A stretch of 64,000 nucleotides of DNA, taken from assembly GCF_001043005.1 (NCBI RefSeq), contig NZ_JYKZ01000004.1, forward strand, positions 124,001-188,000, written 5' to 3'. Below are positions 10,273 through 17,618 of this stretch, piece by piece. The notes under the pieces are model-generated. The model worked only from the letters and a program-made list of their open reading frames with translations. It did not search any database and had not been told where the DNA came from. The DNA comes from Pseudomonas psychrophila (GTDB taxonomy: Bacteria; Pseudomonadota; Gammaproteobacteria; Pseudomonadales; Pseudomonadaceae). The translations under genes and the position numbers were made by a program. The first letter of the stretch is position 1. Every line of letters starts with the position of its first letter.

Positions 10273-11490
10273 TTATCCTCCGAACAGACGGTTGAACGTA
10301 CGTTTTAGCAAGCCCGCGTCATGGGCTTCGATCCCGATCAGGCTCTGGCTCAATTCACGCAAACTCAAGGTGATGCTGGCACGTGGTGCATGCAGCTCCA
10401 GTGGCACCCCGGTGTTCTGGCTTTCACTGACCACTGCATAGTCATTGGGCAACTTGTGCAGCTCGTTGCAGCGCAGTGCATCGCTGATGTCCTTGGGCTT
10501 GAACGGCGAAGACTTGTCGAAGCGGTTGACCACCACATGCAGACGGTTACTTTGCACGCCCAGGTCATCACGCAGAATGCGCACCAGCCGGTTGGCATCC
10601 TGCAGATGGCTCAGGCTCTGTTGCAGCACGATGTAGACCCGGTCCGACTGCTCAAGCGTGATTCCGGTGAGGTGATCAATGTGCCGCGGTAAATCCACCA
10701 CCACCCAGTCATAGGTGTTGCGCGACAGCCGCAGCAAGCTGTCCAGTTGCTCCAGACGTATCTCCTGGGACAGGCACAGCTCATCGGTGCGCCCACCCAG
10801 CACATGCAGGGAGGGGCTGAAATGGCTGCAAAAACCGCGCAATGCAACGCTGTCCAGGGTATCGATCTGTTGCAGCACATCCGTATGACTGTGTGTAGGC
10901 AGCACATCCAGACTGTGGGCCAGGCTGCCGAACTGCAGGTCCAGGTCCAGCAACAGGGTTCTACCGCCCTGAACACTCAGTTGATGAGCCAGATTGCAGG
11001 CCAGCATCGAGGCCCCCGATCCGCCCTTGGCATTCATCACAGCCACCAGCTTGCCCTTGGCCCCAAGATCGGAATGCAGCTCCATCTGCATACGGTCGAG
11101 TGCCGACTGCAAATCCTCTGCTGAAACAGGCTCAGGCAAAAAGTCACGGGCTCCGGCCTGCATGGCCATGCGCATGCCTTCGCGCTCATCCATGGGCCCG
11201 CATACCAACAGCGGTGGACGCTCCTTGAGCGGATGCAGCAACAGGGCCGCCAGCTCTTCGCGCCATAAATGGCTGACACGCAACAGCAGGAAATCAGGCA
11301 TCTGCTCCAGGCCGTACAACGGATCGGTATGGCCATTGCTCACCAATCGCGTGCTCACCAGCAGGTTGGGTACGCCCTGACTCAAACCTTTGAGATGGTT
11401 CAAGGCCGCTGCATCACGCCCACTGATCAACAAGCGCATGCCCTGACGGTCAGATGACGCTGCCGCCGTCACTTCTCGGACACTTAACAT
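10273..11490 (-). CDS. tadZ: Tad pilus localisation protein TadZ (CpaE-like)
   Basis: A 405-residue protein with an N-terminal receiver-like fold (about 1-135, without a clear phosphoacceptor) and a C-terminal ParA/MinD-type ATPase fold. The P-loop is MNAKGGSGASMLACNLAHQL, in which the Walker lysine expected after the second glycine is replaced by alanine. Such atypical P-loops are known in TadZ/CpaE proteins, which place the Tad machine at the pole. TLLLDLDLQFGSLAHSLD supplies the MinD-like Walker A' and B region. The start overlaps the end of the preceding tadE-like gene by 7 nt. Confidence 0.9.
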   Translation of the reverse strand: MLSVREVTAAASSDRQGMRLLISGRDAAALNHLKGLSQGVPNLLVSTRLVSNGHTDPLYGLEQMPDFLLLRVSHLWREELAALLLHPLKERPPLLVCGPMDEREGMRMAMQAGARDFLPEPVSAEDLQSALDRMQMELHSDLGAKGKLVAVMNAKGGSGASMLACNLAHQLSVQGGRTLLLDLDLQFGSLAHSLDVLPTHSHTDVLQQIDTLDSVALRGFCSHFSPSLHVLGGRTDELCLSQEIRLEQLDSLLRLSRNTYDWVVVDLPRHIDHLTGITLEQSDRVYIVLQQSLSHLQDANRLVRILRDDLGVQSNRLHVVVNRFDKSSPFKPKDISDALRCNELHKLPNDYAVVSESQNTGVPLELHAPRASITLSLRELSQSLIGIEAHDAGLLKRTFNRLFGG

Positions 11491-11990
11491 GGCGTAATCC
11501 CCGGTGTAACCGTCGGATCAGGCTGGCGGCCAAGGCTTTCACGCGGGGCGGTCGACCTGAACGTGGGCAGGATGAATACCCCGCTGAATCCGGGGATCAA
11601 CAAATTGAAACTGAAGTTGGTCACCTGTAACTGCACATAACGAATGGCCGCAAAACCGGTGGCATTCACCAGGTCATTGGGACTGGCAATCACCGCTCCG
11701 TTGGCGTCCATGTAGATCAGGTTCAGGTTGGCCGTGCTCAGGCTGGCAATCAGGCTGCTCGGCCCGGTATTGGCGGCTGTGTTGAACATCGCACGACGCA
11801 GGATGACCGGGTCCTGGATGTTGCATACCGCCGCCAGACGCGCACCTCGGCGCACCGACTCGCTGAGCACGTTGACCGTGAAATACAAGCGGCCCATTTC
11901 CAGCGCGCCGAACAGCAGGGTGAACAACACCAGAGCCGTGATGGCGAACTCCACGACATACACACCGCCCATGCGCTTGCTGTTCATCAC
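11484..11990 (-). CDS. TadE/TadF-like minor pseudopilin
   Basis: 168 residues. A short basic leader (MMNSKRMGG) precedes a hydrophobic helix with the TadE signature (VYVVEFAITALVLFTLLFGALEMGRLYF). The glutamate of VEFA stands five residues after the expected prepilin cleavage (GG/V). TadE and TadF are pseudopilins needed for Flp pilus formation. The ATG overlaps the next upstream stop (ATGA). Its C-terminal part is lineage-specific. I cannot tell TadE from TadF by sequence alone. Confidence 0.85.
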   Translation of the reverse strand: MMNSKRMGGVYVVEFAITALVLFTLLFGALEMGRLYFTVNVLSESVRRGARLAAVCNIQDPVILRRAMFNTAANTGPSSLIASLSTANLNLIYMDANGAVIASPNDLVNATGFAAIRYVQLQVTNFSFNLLIPGFSGVFILPTFRSTAPRESLGRQPDPTVTPGITPC

Positions 11991-12457
11991 AAGGCCCTCA
12001 TGACGACGGTTGAAGTCAACAGCAAACCCAGTGGCACGCTGCTGCCAAACAGGGCGGGGATCGAACTGCCGATCACCGGGACAAAGGTGTAGGCAATGCT
12101 GACCCGAACATGATCTGTGCCCACCGCGCTCACCGTGACATTACCGGTGGTGAGGCCGGGTGCTGCCGCCGGGTAGCCATTGGGGTTGGCCGGAACACCG
12201 TAAACCGCAACGTTCCTGGTCTGCGCAATCAGCGCAGTGCTTAACTGCACCGTACCCAGGGTTGAATTCCACGCCTGGCTGGCCACATAGCGCCCGGCAT
12301 CGCGACTGGCTTGCTCCATGCTGTTGTACTGGAACAGCATGCGACCGAACTCGGCGAAGGTGAGCATCAGCAACACCAGCAACGGCAATGTCAGCGCCAG
12401 CTCGACCATTGCCAGGCCACGTTGTGCGCGTACCGACTTGAATCCACAGCGTCCCAT
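11987..12457 (-). CDS. TadE-family minor pseudopilin
   Basis: 156 residues. The leader MGRCGFKSVRAQRG leads into LAMVELALTLPLLVLLMLTF, the TadE-type helix with its conserved Glu five residues after the presumed G/L cleavage. EFGRMLFQYNSMEQASRDAGR follows, as in PF07811 TadE-like proteins. The end contains a second hydrophobic region (IAYTFVPVIGSSIPALFG). It overlaps the next gene by 4 nt and lies 8 nt after tadG. Confidence 0.87.
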   Translation of the reverse strand: MGRCGFKSVRAQRGLAMVELALTLPLLVLLMLTFAEFGRMLFQYNSMEQASRDAGRYVASQAWNSTLGTVQLSTALIAQTRNVAVYGVPANPNGYPAAAPGLTTGNVTVSAVGTDHVRVSIAYTFVPVIGSSIPALFGSSVPLGLLLTSTVVMRAL

Positions 12458-12465
12458 AAGACCTC

Positions 12466-13803
12466 CTAGGAGTCGGTGCTCGGCGTCTGGTTGTTGTCGA
12501 TGTAGGTTTTGTACAACTGAATGATCTGCGGACCGACGTTACCCGCCGGGTTAGGCCCGGGCACATTGTCGCCTTCACACACACTCACGAACTGGCCGAA
12601 AATTTGCGCCTGATTGCCCTGTTGGGTTTCGGGCTGCAACACGAAATAGCAACCAAAGCCCAATACCGGTACCGAGGACGTGCCATCGTTCTTGCCCGAG
12701 CAATCGCCTATTACGATTTTGATGATGCGTCGTTCAAATACGCCATTGCTCTGACAGTTACCCCCGCCCCCCACACAGGCAGCTGAGTCCTGTGCCCAGT
12801 TGTTGTAGTCGTACAAGGCACCACTGGAAGTGGACAGGTTGCCGTTGCTGGAAGTGACCGTTTGACCGTTGTACTGAATCGGAGCGGGTGAGCCGGCGTA
12901 GGTAAACGACTTGGAATTGACGGTAGTGACCAGGTCCGGCGGGTAGTCCGAAGCGCTCAACCCCCCTTTGTATTCGTTAAAACGCGTATTGAGGCCCTGC
13001 GCCGAAGGCCCCACGGTATTGCCCGGTTTCGTCTGGACGGTCGAGCCGACGACATTGCACTGGTTGATCCCCCCCGCCAGCCCTTCCCTGACGGTTTTGC
13101 CGCCTGAGCCAAAGTCCAGTAGCTGAAAATTTCCGGGGCCAATGGCAGAGCTGTTATTGGCTGCGGTTTTCAACACCTGTAAATCACCGAACCTGAAGCC
13201 CCAGAACATCCCCGCCGTCGGGTTGTTTTGCGCAGGGTCGCCACATACCAGCAGCGGGGTCAGATCACATGGGCTGCTGGTCGGACTGGGGCCAGCAGTG
13301 GCGACTGCAGCAACGGCCTTGCTCGTGGCATTGCCGTTGTCCAGCGCCTGAAATACCCCCCAGAAAAAACTGCTCAGGGGGTAGTTGGTCACCGTTACCC
13401 GGACAAAAGTCGCACTCGCAGGGCCAGGAAAAGAGAACGGCCCGTATACGCTGGTTGCCAGTTCCACCTTGGCGAAGCCTGCTGCATTAGCGGCCATCGC
13501 AGTGGCCAGCTCCTGGTTACCCGCCGCATTAGCGTTCAGGGTCAGGGTATTGAGTGCAGCGGTTTGGCTCAGGCTCGCAGACCCGCTCGTACCTGCCACC
13601 ATGCTGAGTGTCTTGGCCCCGCTCAGCGCAGCCGCGTCCACTGCATTTTGCAGGCGAGTCTTGTTCAGCAGCATATGACTGCCGTCCAGCGCCAGGGCCC
13701 CCATCAGCAAAAGCGAAGCCATGGCAATCACGACCAGGACAAGCATGGCTCCGCGCTGCTGTTGACCAAACGCGGTGTGGGGCTGTTGGATACGCGCGTT
13801 CAT
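12466..13803 (-). CDS. tadG: Tad pilus assembly protein TadG-like
   Basis: 445 residues from MNARIQQPHTAFGQQ. The 26 codons upstream are Arg-rich and overlap cpaB, so they were excluded. The PF13400-type Tad N-terminal segment is clear: GAMLVLVVIAMASLLLMGAL followed by ALDGSHMLLNKTRLQNAVDA and ALSGAKTL. The remaining about 380 residues are presumably periplasmic and rich in Asn, Gly, Ser and Cys (CDLTPLLVCGD, CNVVGS, CVGGGGNC). TadG is thought to anchor or link the machine across the periplasm. Its place directly after cpaB, where a secretin gene often stands, is unusual. Confidence 0.85.
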   Translation of the reverse strand: MNARIQQPHTAFGQQQRGAMLVLVVIAMASLLLMGALALDGSHMLLNKTRLQNAVDAAALSGAKTLSMVAGTSGSASLSQTAALNTLTLNANAAGNQELATAMAANAAGFAKVELATSVYGPFSFPGPASATFVRVTVTNYPLSSFFWGVFQALDNGNATSKAVAAVATAGPSPTSSPCDLTPLLVCGDPAQNNPTAGMFWGFRFGDLQVLKTAANNSSAIGPGNFQLLDFGSGGKTVREGLAGGINQCNVVGSTVQTKPGNTVGPSAQGLNTRFNEYKGGLSASDYPPDLVTTVNSKSFTYAGSPAPIQYNGQTVTSSNGNLSTSSGALYDYNNWAQDSAACVGGGGNCQSNGVFERRIIKIVIGDCSGKNDGTSSVPVLGFGCYFVLQPETQQGNQAQIFGQFVSVCEGDNVPGPNPAGNVGPQIIQLYKTYIDNNQTPSTDS

Positions 13804-13846
13804 GATGTTCCACCTTTCTGTTCTGCCGTTGCGACGGCCCGACCCT

Positions 13847-14653
13847 CTACATCGCTTTTTCGACCGTGGCCACGACACCACGAATCACGATGACGCTCCC
13901 GTTGCTGGCAGGTGCGCGACGACGCACCACTGGCTTGGTCATGACGGGTGCCAGTGCAGGCGCCGCCACTGCAACGGGCTCAGTCATCACCGGGGCCTTG
14001 TGGTTATCCAGCGGATTACGCAAGGCCAGTTGCACCTTGCCTGCGGCCATCCCCTTGACCAGCACTTCTGCCTGAGGGGGCGTCATCTCCAGGGTCACCG
14101 CACGCACCACCACCGGTTGGGTCTTGTCGGTACTGGCTGTCTGGTCCACCGCCAGCACACGCAAATCTTCCAGAATGGTCTTGGACTCGGCATCACCCGC
14201 GTTACCGGTCTGCCGGGTTGCCAGCACGTCGACTCGATTGCCAGGCAGCAGGAACCCGCCGACACCGACAACATCGTCCACCCGCACCGATATGGCGCGT
14301 TTGCTGGGCTCAATCAGTGAGGCCAGGGTGCTGCCGCCCATATGCTCAGCCAACCGCGCACCCCGCAGAATGTCGCCGCGAAGCAAGGAAAACGTGGCGA
14401 TTTTGCCGACCACTTTTTCCGTAGAGTCGAATGCATCATCCGGCGCTGCATCCTTGGGCATGCGTACCACAGCCACCTGCTGGGGCTCGATCATTTGCCC
14501 GAAAGCGATTTCCACCGTGGCAATCACCACGTTTTGCTGGTTATCGTCGGGGCTGGTATTGAGCCTTGCCGTCAGCCAGTTATTGGCCATCCATGTCGCG
14601 CCCAGCCCGAGAATCACGGACAGGACAATCAAAGTAAGCGTGCGCGAGTTCAT
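13847..14653 (-). CDS. cpaB: Flp pilus assembly protein CpaB (RcpC)
   Basis: 268 residues. One N-terminal TM (LTLIVLSVILGLGATWMANN) is followed by a SAF domain (NVVIATVEIAFGQMIEPQQV, then RGDILRGARL) and the CpaB/RcpC region with ISVRVDDVVGVGGFLLPGNR. RcpC/CpaB is periplasmic and is normally encoded next to its partner secretin RcpA/CpaC, which is missing here. It lies 12 nt downstream of the ATPase gene. Confidence 0.92.
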   Translation of the reverse strand: MNSRTLTLIVLSVILGLGATWMANNWLTARLNTSPDDNQQNVVIATVEIAFGQMIEPQQVAVVRMPKDAAPDDAFDSTEKVVGKIATFSLLRGDILRGARLAEHMGGSTLASLIEPSKRAISVRVDDVVGVGGFLLPGNRVDVLATRQTGNAGDAESKTILEDLRVLAVDQTASTDKTQPVVVRAVTLEMTPPQAEVLVKGMAAGKVQLALRNPLDNHKAPVMTEPVAVAAPALAPVMTKPVVRRRAPASNGSVIVIRGVVATVEKAM

Positions 14654-14665
14654 GACAGTGACTCC

Positions 14666-15988
14666 TTACCCAAGAAAATCGAGTTGGACGAAATAGTTGT
14701 GCCACGCCCACTCAAGCTCCTGAGTAGTCAGTGGCCCTGCCCCCTCCTGATAACGCTGGCGATCACAGGCCATGTTCAAGAGATCTCTCGGATGGCAAGG
14801 CACCAGGGGCATGTTTTCGGCGCCATAGAGTTCTCGCAACACAAAGCTGAGCAACGCGGGGTCATAGGGGATGCCCAGTCGCTGCGTCTCTTGAATCCAG
14901 ATACGTTCGTACTCGCCTGGCTTGAGGTAGCCGAATTGCAGCTTGTAGCCAATGCGTCGCAAAAACGCTTCGTCGGCCAGCTCCAGCGGATTGAGGTTGG
15001 TGGAAAACACCAGGATCAGGTCAAAGGGCAGCTCGCAGTGGCGGCCGCCCCCCAGGTTGAGGAAATCCCGCCTCTCCTCCATGGGCACAATCCAGCGGTT
15101 CAACAGCACCTCTGGCGTCATGCGCTGACGCCCAAGGTCGTCGATGACAAGCAAGCCGTTGCTGGCCTTCAGTTGCAACGGTGCCTGGTACTGACGCGAG
15201 AAAGGCTCATAACGGACGTCCAGTTGCTCCATCGTCAACTCGCCACCGGTGATGACAATCGGCCGCTCACAGCGCAGCAGCCGGCGATCTATGCCTTCAT
15301 TGAGCATCAAGGCATTTTGCTGTTCGTCATCGTCCAGACGTTTGTGCACCTGGGGATCATAAATTTCGATGACCGCTTCGTTGATCGCGATTGCATGGGG
15401 CACCCATATTGACTCAGCAAACAACCGGATCAGCCGACTGCTGACATAGGTCTTGCCGGTACCTGCAGGCCCGTAAATCATGATGGCGCGCCCCGAGTTC
15501 AGGGCAACACCCAGTTGGTCGAGCATGTTTTGCGCCAGCACCATCGAGCCGAAACAGGTGTGCATGTCATGGGCACTGATACGGCCATGATGAATGGTCT
15601 GCAACTTGAGGAGTGCGCGGTACGCACTCACCGGATAGGGCGCAGCGCCAATGTAGCCACTGCGTGCGAGGGCATCGCGGGCACTGTTGCGACCGCGCTC
15701 CGTCAAGCCATAACGCAAGGCCTGACCCCCTGACTGACCAAGCACCTCCACACGACGATCCTTGCGCAGGAACGTCAGCACTTCTTCAAGAACCGCTCCG
15801 GTCAACGCCAGTCGTGCTACCAGCTGCACCATGTCCAGCACACCCGCATCGTATAAATGCTTGCACACCAGATCACCGAGAAAGCTGTCTGCCAATCCGG
15901 TCTCAAGGATCGTGCGCGGCTGTGGAGCCAGTTGCTGGACCGCTTCGCGTTCATGCAGGGAAACACGAGTGCTGTTGATAGCGAACAT
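14666..15988 (-). CDS. AAA-type ATPase of the Tad locus, unknown role
   Basis: 440 residues from MFAINSTRVSLHEREA, with AGGAGAAC ahead of the ATG. An upstream in-frame start would overlap the peptidase gene. The N-terminal about 140 residues look like a winged-helix or wing-like domain (DRRVEVLGQSGGQALRYGLT). The ATPase module follows, with Walker A in IMIYGPAGTGKTYVSSRLIR, Walker B in GLLVIDDLGRQ and a sensor-1-like LILVFSTNLNP. It belongs to no named Tad component (TadA and TadZ are separate). Its place inside the operon, with 12-14 nt gaps on both sides, argues for a role in pilus assembly or control. The function is not established from sequence. Confidence 0.75.
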   Translation of the reverse strand: MFAINSTRVSLHEREAVQQLAPQPRTILETGLADSFLGDLVCKHLYDAGVLDMVQLVARLALTGAVLEEVLTFLRKDRRVEVLGQSGGQALRYGLTERGRNSARDALARSGYIGAAPYPVSAYRALLKLQTIHHGRISAHDMHTCFGSMVLAQNMLDQLGVALNSGRAIMIYGPAGTGKTYVSSRLIRLFAESIWVPHAIAINEAVIEIYDPQVHKRLDDDEQQNALMLNEGIDRRLLRCERPIVITGGELTMEQLDVRYEPFSRQYQAPLQLKASNGLLVIDDLGRQRMTPEVLLNRWIVPMEERRDFLNLGGGRHCELPFDLILVFSTNLNPLELADEAFLRRIGYKLQFGYLKPGEYERIWIQETQRLGIPYDPALLSFVLRELYGAENMPLVPCHPRDLLNMACDRQRYQEGAGPLTTQELEWAWHNYFVQLDFLG

Positions 15989-16002
15989 AGTGTTCTCCTG
16001 AA

Positions 16003-16521
16003 CTAATGGCCAAAGGGCAGCCAAAAGACGCTGGTCAAGGTGCCAAGCAAAACTGCAATTGAATAAGGAAAAGGTTTGCCGGCCACTTCATCCGCTGCGG
16101 GTGAAAAATAGGCCCGGGCCCTGAGCATCAACCAGTACCGACCCAGGGTTTGCAGGGCCTGACCACGCAGCAGCACAATCAATAATCCACATGCACCGCC
16201 GGCAATGAGGCTGAAAAAAGAAGCCCATAGGGCGTCGTACGGTGTGAGAAAAGCGCCAACCATGGCCATTAACTTCACATCACCGGCAGCCATGCCTCCG
16301 ACCGCGTACATCGGCAGGAAAATCGCGAAACCGACTAGCATGCCCAGCAGCGCATGGCCCAATCCGATCAATCCTGAGGCATAGCTCTGGCCCACGACTC
16401 CCAGCACCAACCCCAACAAAACAAGAAGGTTGGGAATCCGGTGATTTCGAAGATCGTTCACCACCGCAATTCCCAGCAGCCCCAGTAGCAATGCAACAGC
16501 AAACATCTGTACCCCGCCCAT
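16003..16521 (-). CDS. Prepilin peptidase of the Tad system (TadV/CpaA)
   Basis: About 172 residues (start at MGGVQMFAVALLLG, GAGGG 7 nt upstream; a start five codons later is also possible). A24-family aspartyl peptidase with six hydrophobic segments that cuts the Flp and TadE leaders. The first catalytic Asp is in VVNDLRNHRIPN and the second in GGMAAGDVKLMAMVG. The usual GxGD motif reads AAGD here, with Ala for the first Gly. The small size lacks the N-methylase domain, as in TadV/FppA. Confidence 0.9.
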   Translation of the reverse strand: MGGVQMFAVALLLGLLGIAVVNDLRNHRIPNLLVLLGLVLGVVGQSYASGLIGLGHALLGMLVGFAIFLPMYAVGGMAAGDVKLMAMVGAFLTPYDALWASFFSLIAGGACGLLIVLLRGQALQTLGRYWLMLRARAYFSPAADEVAGKPFPYSIAVLLGTLTSVFWLPFGH

Positions 16522-16549
16522 GGCTGCACCCTCAACAAGACACATCGCG

Positions 16550-16741
16550 CTAGCAGGTCTGGCCTTTGACGGCACATCCCAGACTGGTAATTGCCGTTTT
16601 CACATTAGTGCCCAGCGTGATAAACGCAGCGACAGCGCCCAGCGTGATCAGGCCACCGGCCACGGCATATTCCACAATGGTCAGGCCATCTTCATCGTTG
16701 ATAAACTTCACCACGGAAGTTTTGATTGTTTGCAGTTTCAT
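16550..16741 (-). CDS. flp: Flp type IVb pilin, copy 1
   Basis: 63 residues from MKLQTIKTSVVKF with GAGGTG ahead of the ATG. The class IVb prepilin site is INDEDG/LTIVEY, with Glu five residues after the cut and Tyr following. AVAGGLITLGAVAAFITLG forms the helix, and the protein ends in SLGCAVKGQTC with two cysteines. It is the first gene directly before the peptidase. Its sequence from INDEDG to the end differs from copy 2 at only a few positions. Its own promoter-like block is conserved with copy 2. Confidence 0.93.
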   Translation of the reverse strand: MKLQTIKTSVVKFINDEDGLTIVEYAVAGGLITLGAVAAFITLGTNVKTAITSLGCAVKGQTC

Positions 16742-16797
16742 TTTGTCCACCTCACTCAATGTTTAATACTAAGCAGCAGGGCAAACTGCACTGCTTA

Positions 16798-16842
16798 ATT
16801 AAATCCTAGTCAGCGTGATAATTGAGGGTTAGGAGTTTTTTG
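16798..16842 (-). promoter_or_regulatory. Conserved promoter block ahead of flp copy 1
   Basis: Read on the minus strand: CAAAAAACTCCTAAC, 18 nt, CTAG, 2 nt, TTTAAT. The same arrangement with the same spacings stands before flp copy 2, and in both cases the CTCCTAAC box starts about 86-87 nt before the ATG. TTTAAT could be a -10 element. No matching -35 is seen, as in an activator-dependent promoter. This was found by aligning the two upstream regions by eye. Confidence 0.6.
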
Positions 16843-17198
16843 CTGACTGATAGGACTTTATTGCCCAGACCGTAAACATTTAAATCCTGAAATAAACAAA
16901 TAACAAAACAAACAACTGCAGCATCGACACAAATACATGTCGACCGTACTACAATACGCACACTGCTCGTTGTACAGCAGACCATTTCAGTGCCTGCCGA
17001 CAGAATAAAAACCGGCCTGGAACTGTCAGCTAGAGGGGACGTATAGCGCGACAGACTAAGCCGGGGGTTTCATATCAGAATTTAATCTTCTCAGCGTTAA
17101 TGCAACGGCAATACTTGTCTACACACCCGTACTATTAGCGCTGCGCCAGGCAGCGGGCAGCTGCCATGAGGAGCCTGGATCCAATGAAGAGTCTTGCG
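16843..17198. other. AT-rich gap between the two flp genes
   Basis: About 360 bases with no credible gene on either strand, noticeably richer in A and T than the neighbours. GGCAGC-GGGCA-GCTGCC at 17149-17165, 34 bases after the flp copy 2 stop, could form a small hairpin without a T run. CGACA-CAAATACA-TGTCG near 16927 is another short dyad. Nothing else is recognised. Confidence 0.5.
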
Positions 17199-17390
17199 TC
17201 AGCAGGTTTGCCCCTTGACCGCGCACCCCAGGCTGGTGATGGCTGTGCTGACATTTCCCCCCAGGGTTATAAACGCTGCAACTGCACCCAGGGTTATCAA
17301 GCCACCGGCCACGGCATATTCAACAATCGTCAGGCCATCTTCATCGTTAATAAAGGCAAGCACGTAAGCTCTAATAGATTGAAAGTTCAT
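17199..17390 (-). CDS. flp: Flp type IVb pilin, copy 2
   Basis: 63 residues from MNFQSIRAYVLAF, with GAGGTG ahead of the ATG. It has the same cleavage and helix motif as copy 1 (INDEDG/LTIVEYAVAGG) and the same SLGCAVKGQTC end. The two copies differ mainly in the cytoplasmic leader and in GGNVSTA against GTNVKTA. It is separated from copy 1 by about 460 bases and has its own promoter-like block, so it is probably transcribed alone or reads through into the operon. It likely arose by tandem duplication including the promoter. Confidence 0.92.
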   Translation of the reverse strand: MNFQSIRAYVLAFINDEDGLTIVEYAVAGGLITLGAVAAFITLGGNVSTAITSLGCAVKGQTC

Positions 17391-17445
17391 TTTATTCACC
17401 TCATTCGAGTGGTTTACCGAAAGCGATTACTTAATGCACCGCCTG

Positions 17446-17490
17446 ATTAAAGGCTAGCCAGAGGCCGCAGCAAAAGTTAGGAGTTTATTG
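17446..17490 (-). promoter_or_regulatory. Conserved promoter block ahead of flp copy 2
   Basis: Read on the minus strand: CAATAAACTCCTAAC, 18 nt, CTAG, 2 nt, TTTAAT. It matches the copy 1 block at every listed position except one, with identical spacing, although the DNA in between has diverged. It lies in the 228-base divergent gap shared with the regulator gene at 17619. Confidence 0.6.
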
Positions 17491-17618
17491 TCGAACAGCA
17501 GGATTTTTTTGCAGAGACAAAGCAGAACAAGAAACACTCTCAGCCGTATTTTAAATAGCGCTGCACACACTGAACATTCACCAAGAAGACAGCAGACAAC
17601 ACCAAAAGGATTAAGTGA

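Noticed and set aside
10273..11490. Missing Walker lysine in TadZ read as loss of function
   Set aside because: Atypical P-loops (KGGxGAS) are known in the TadZ/CpaE family, so this is not a defect.
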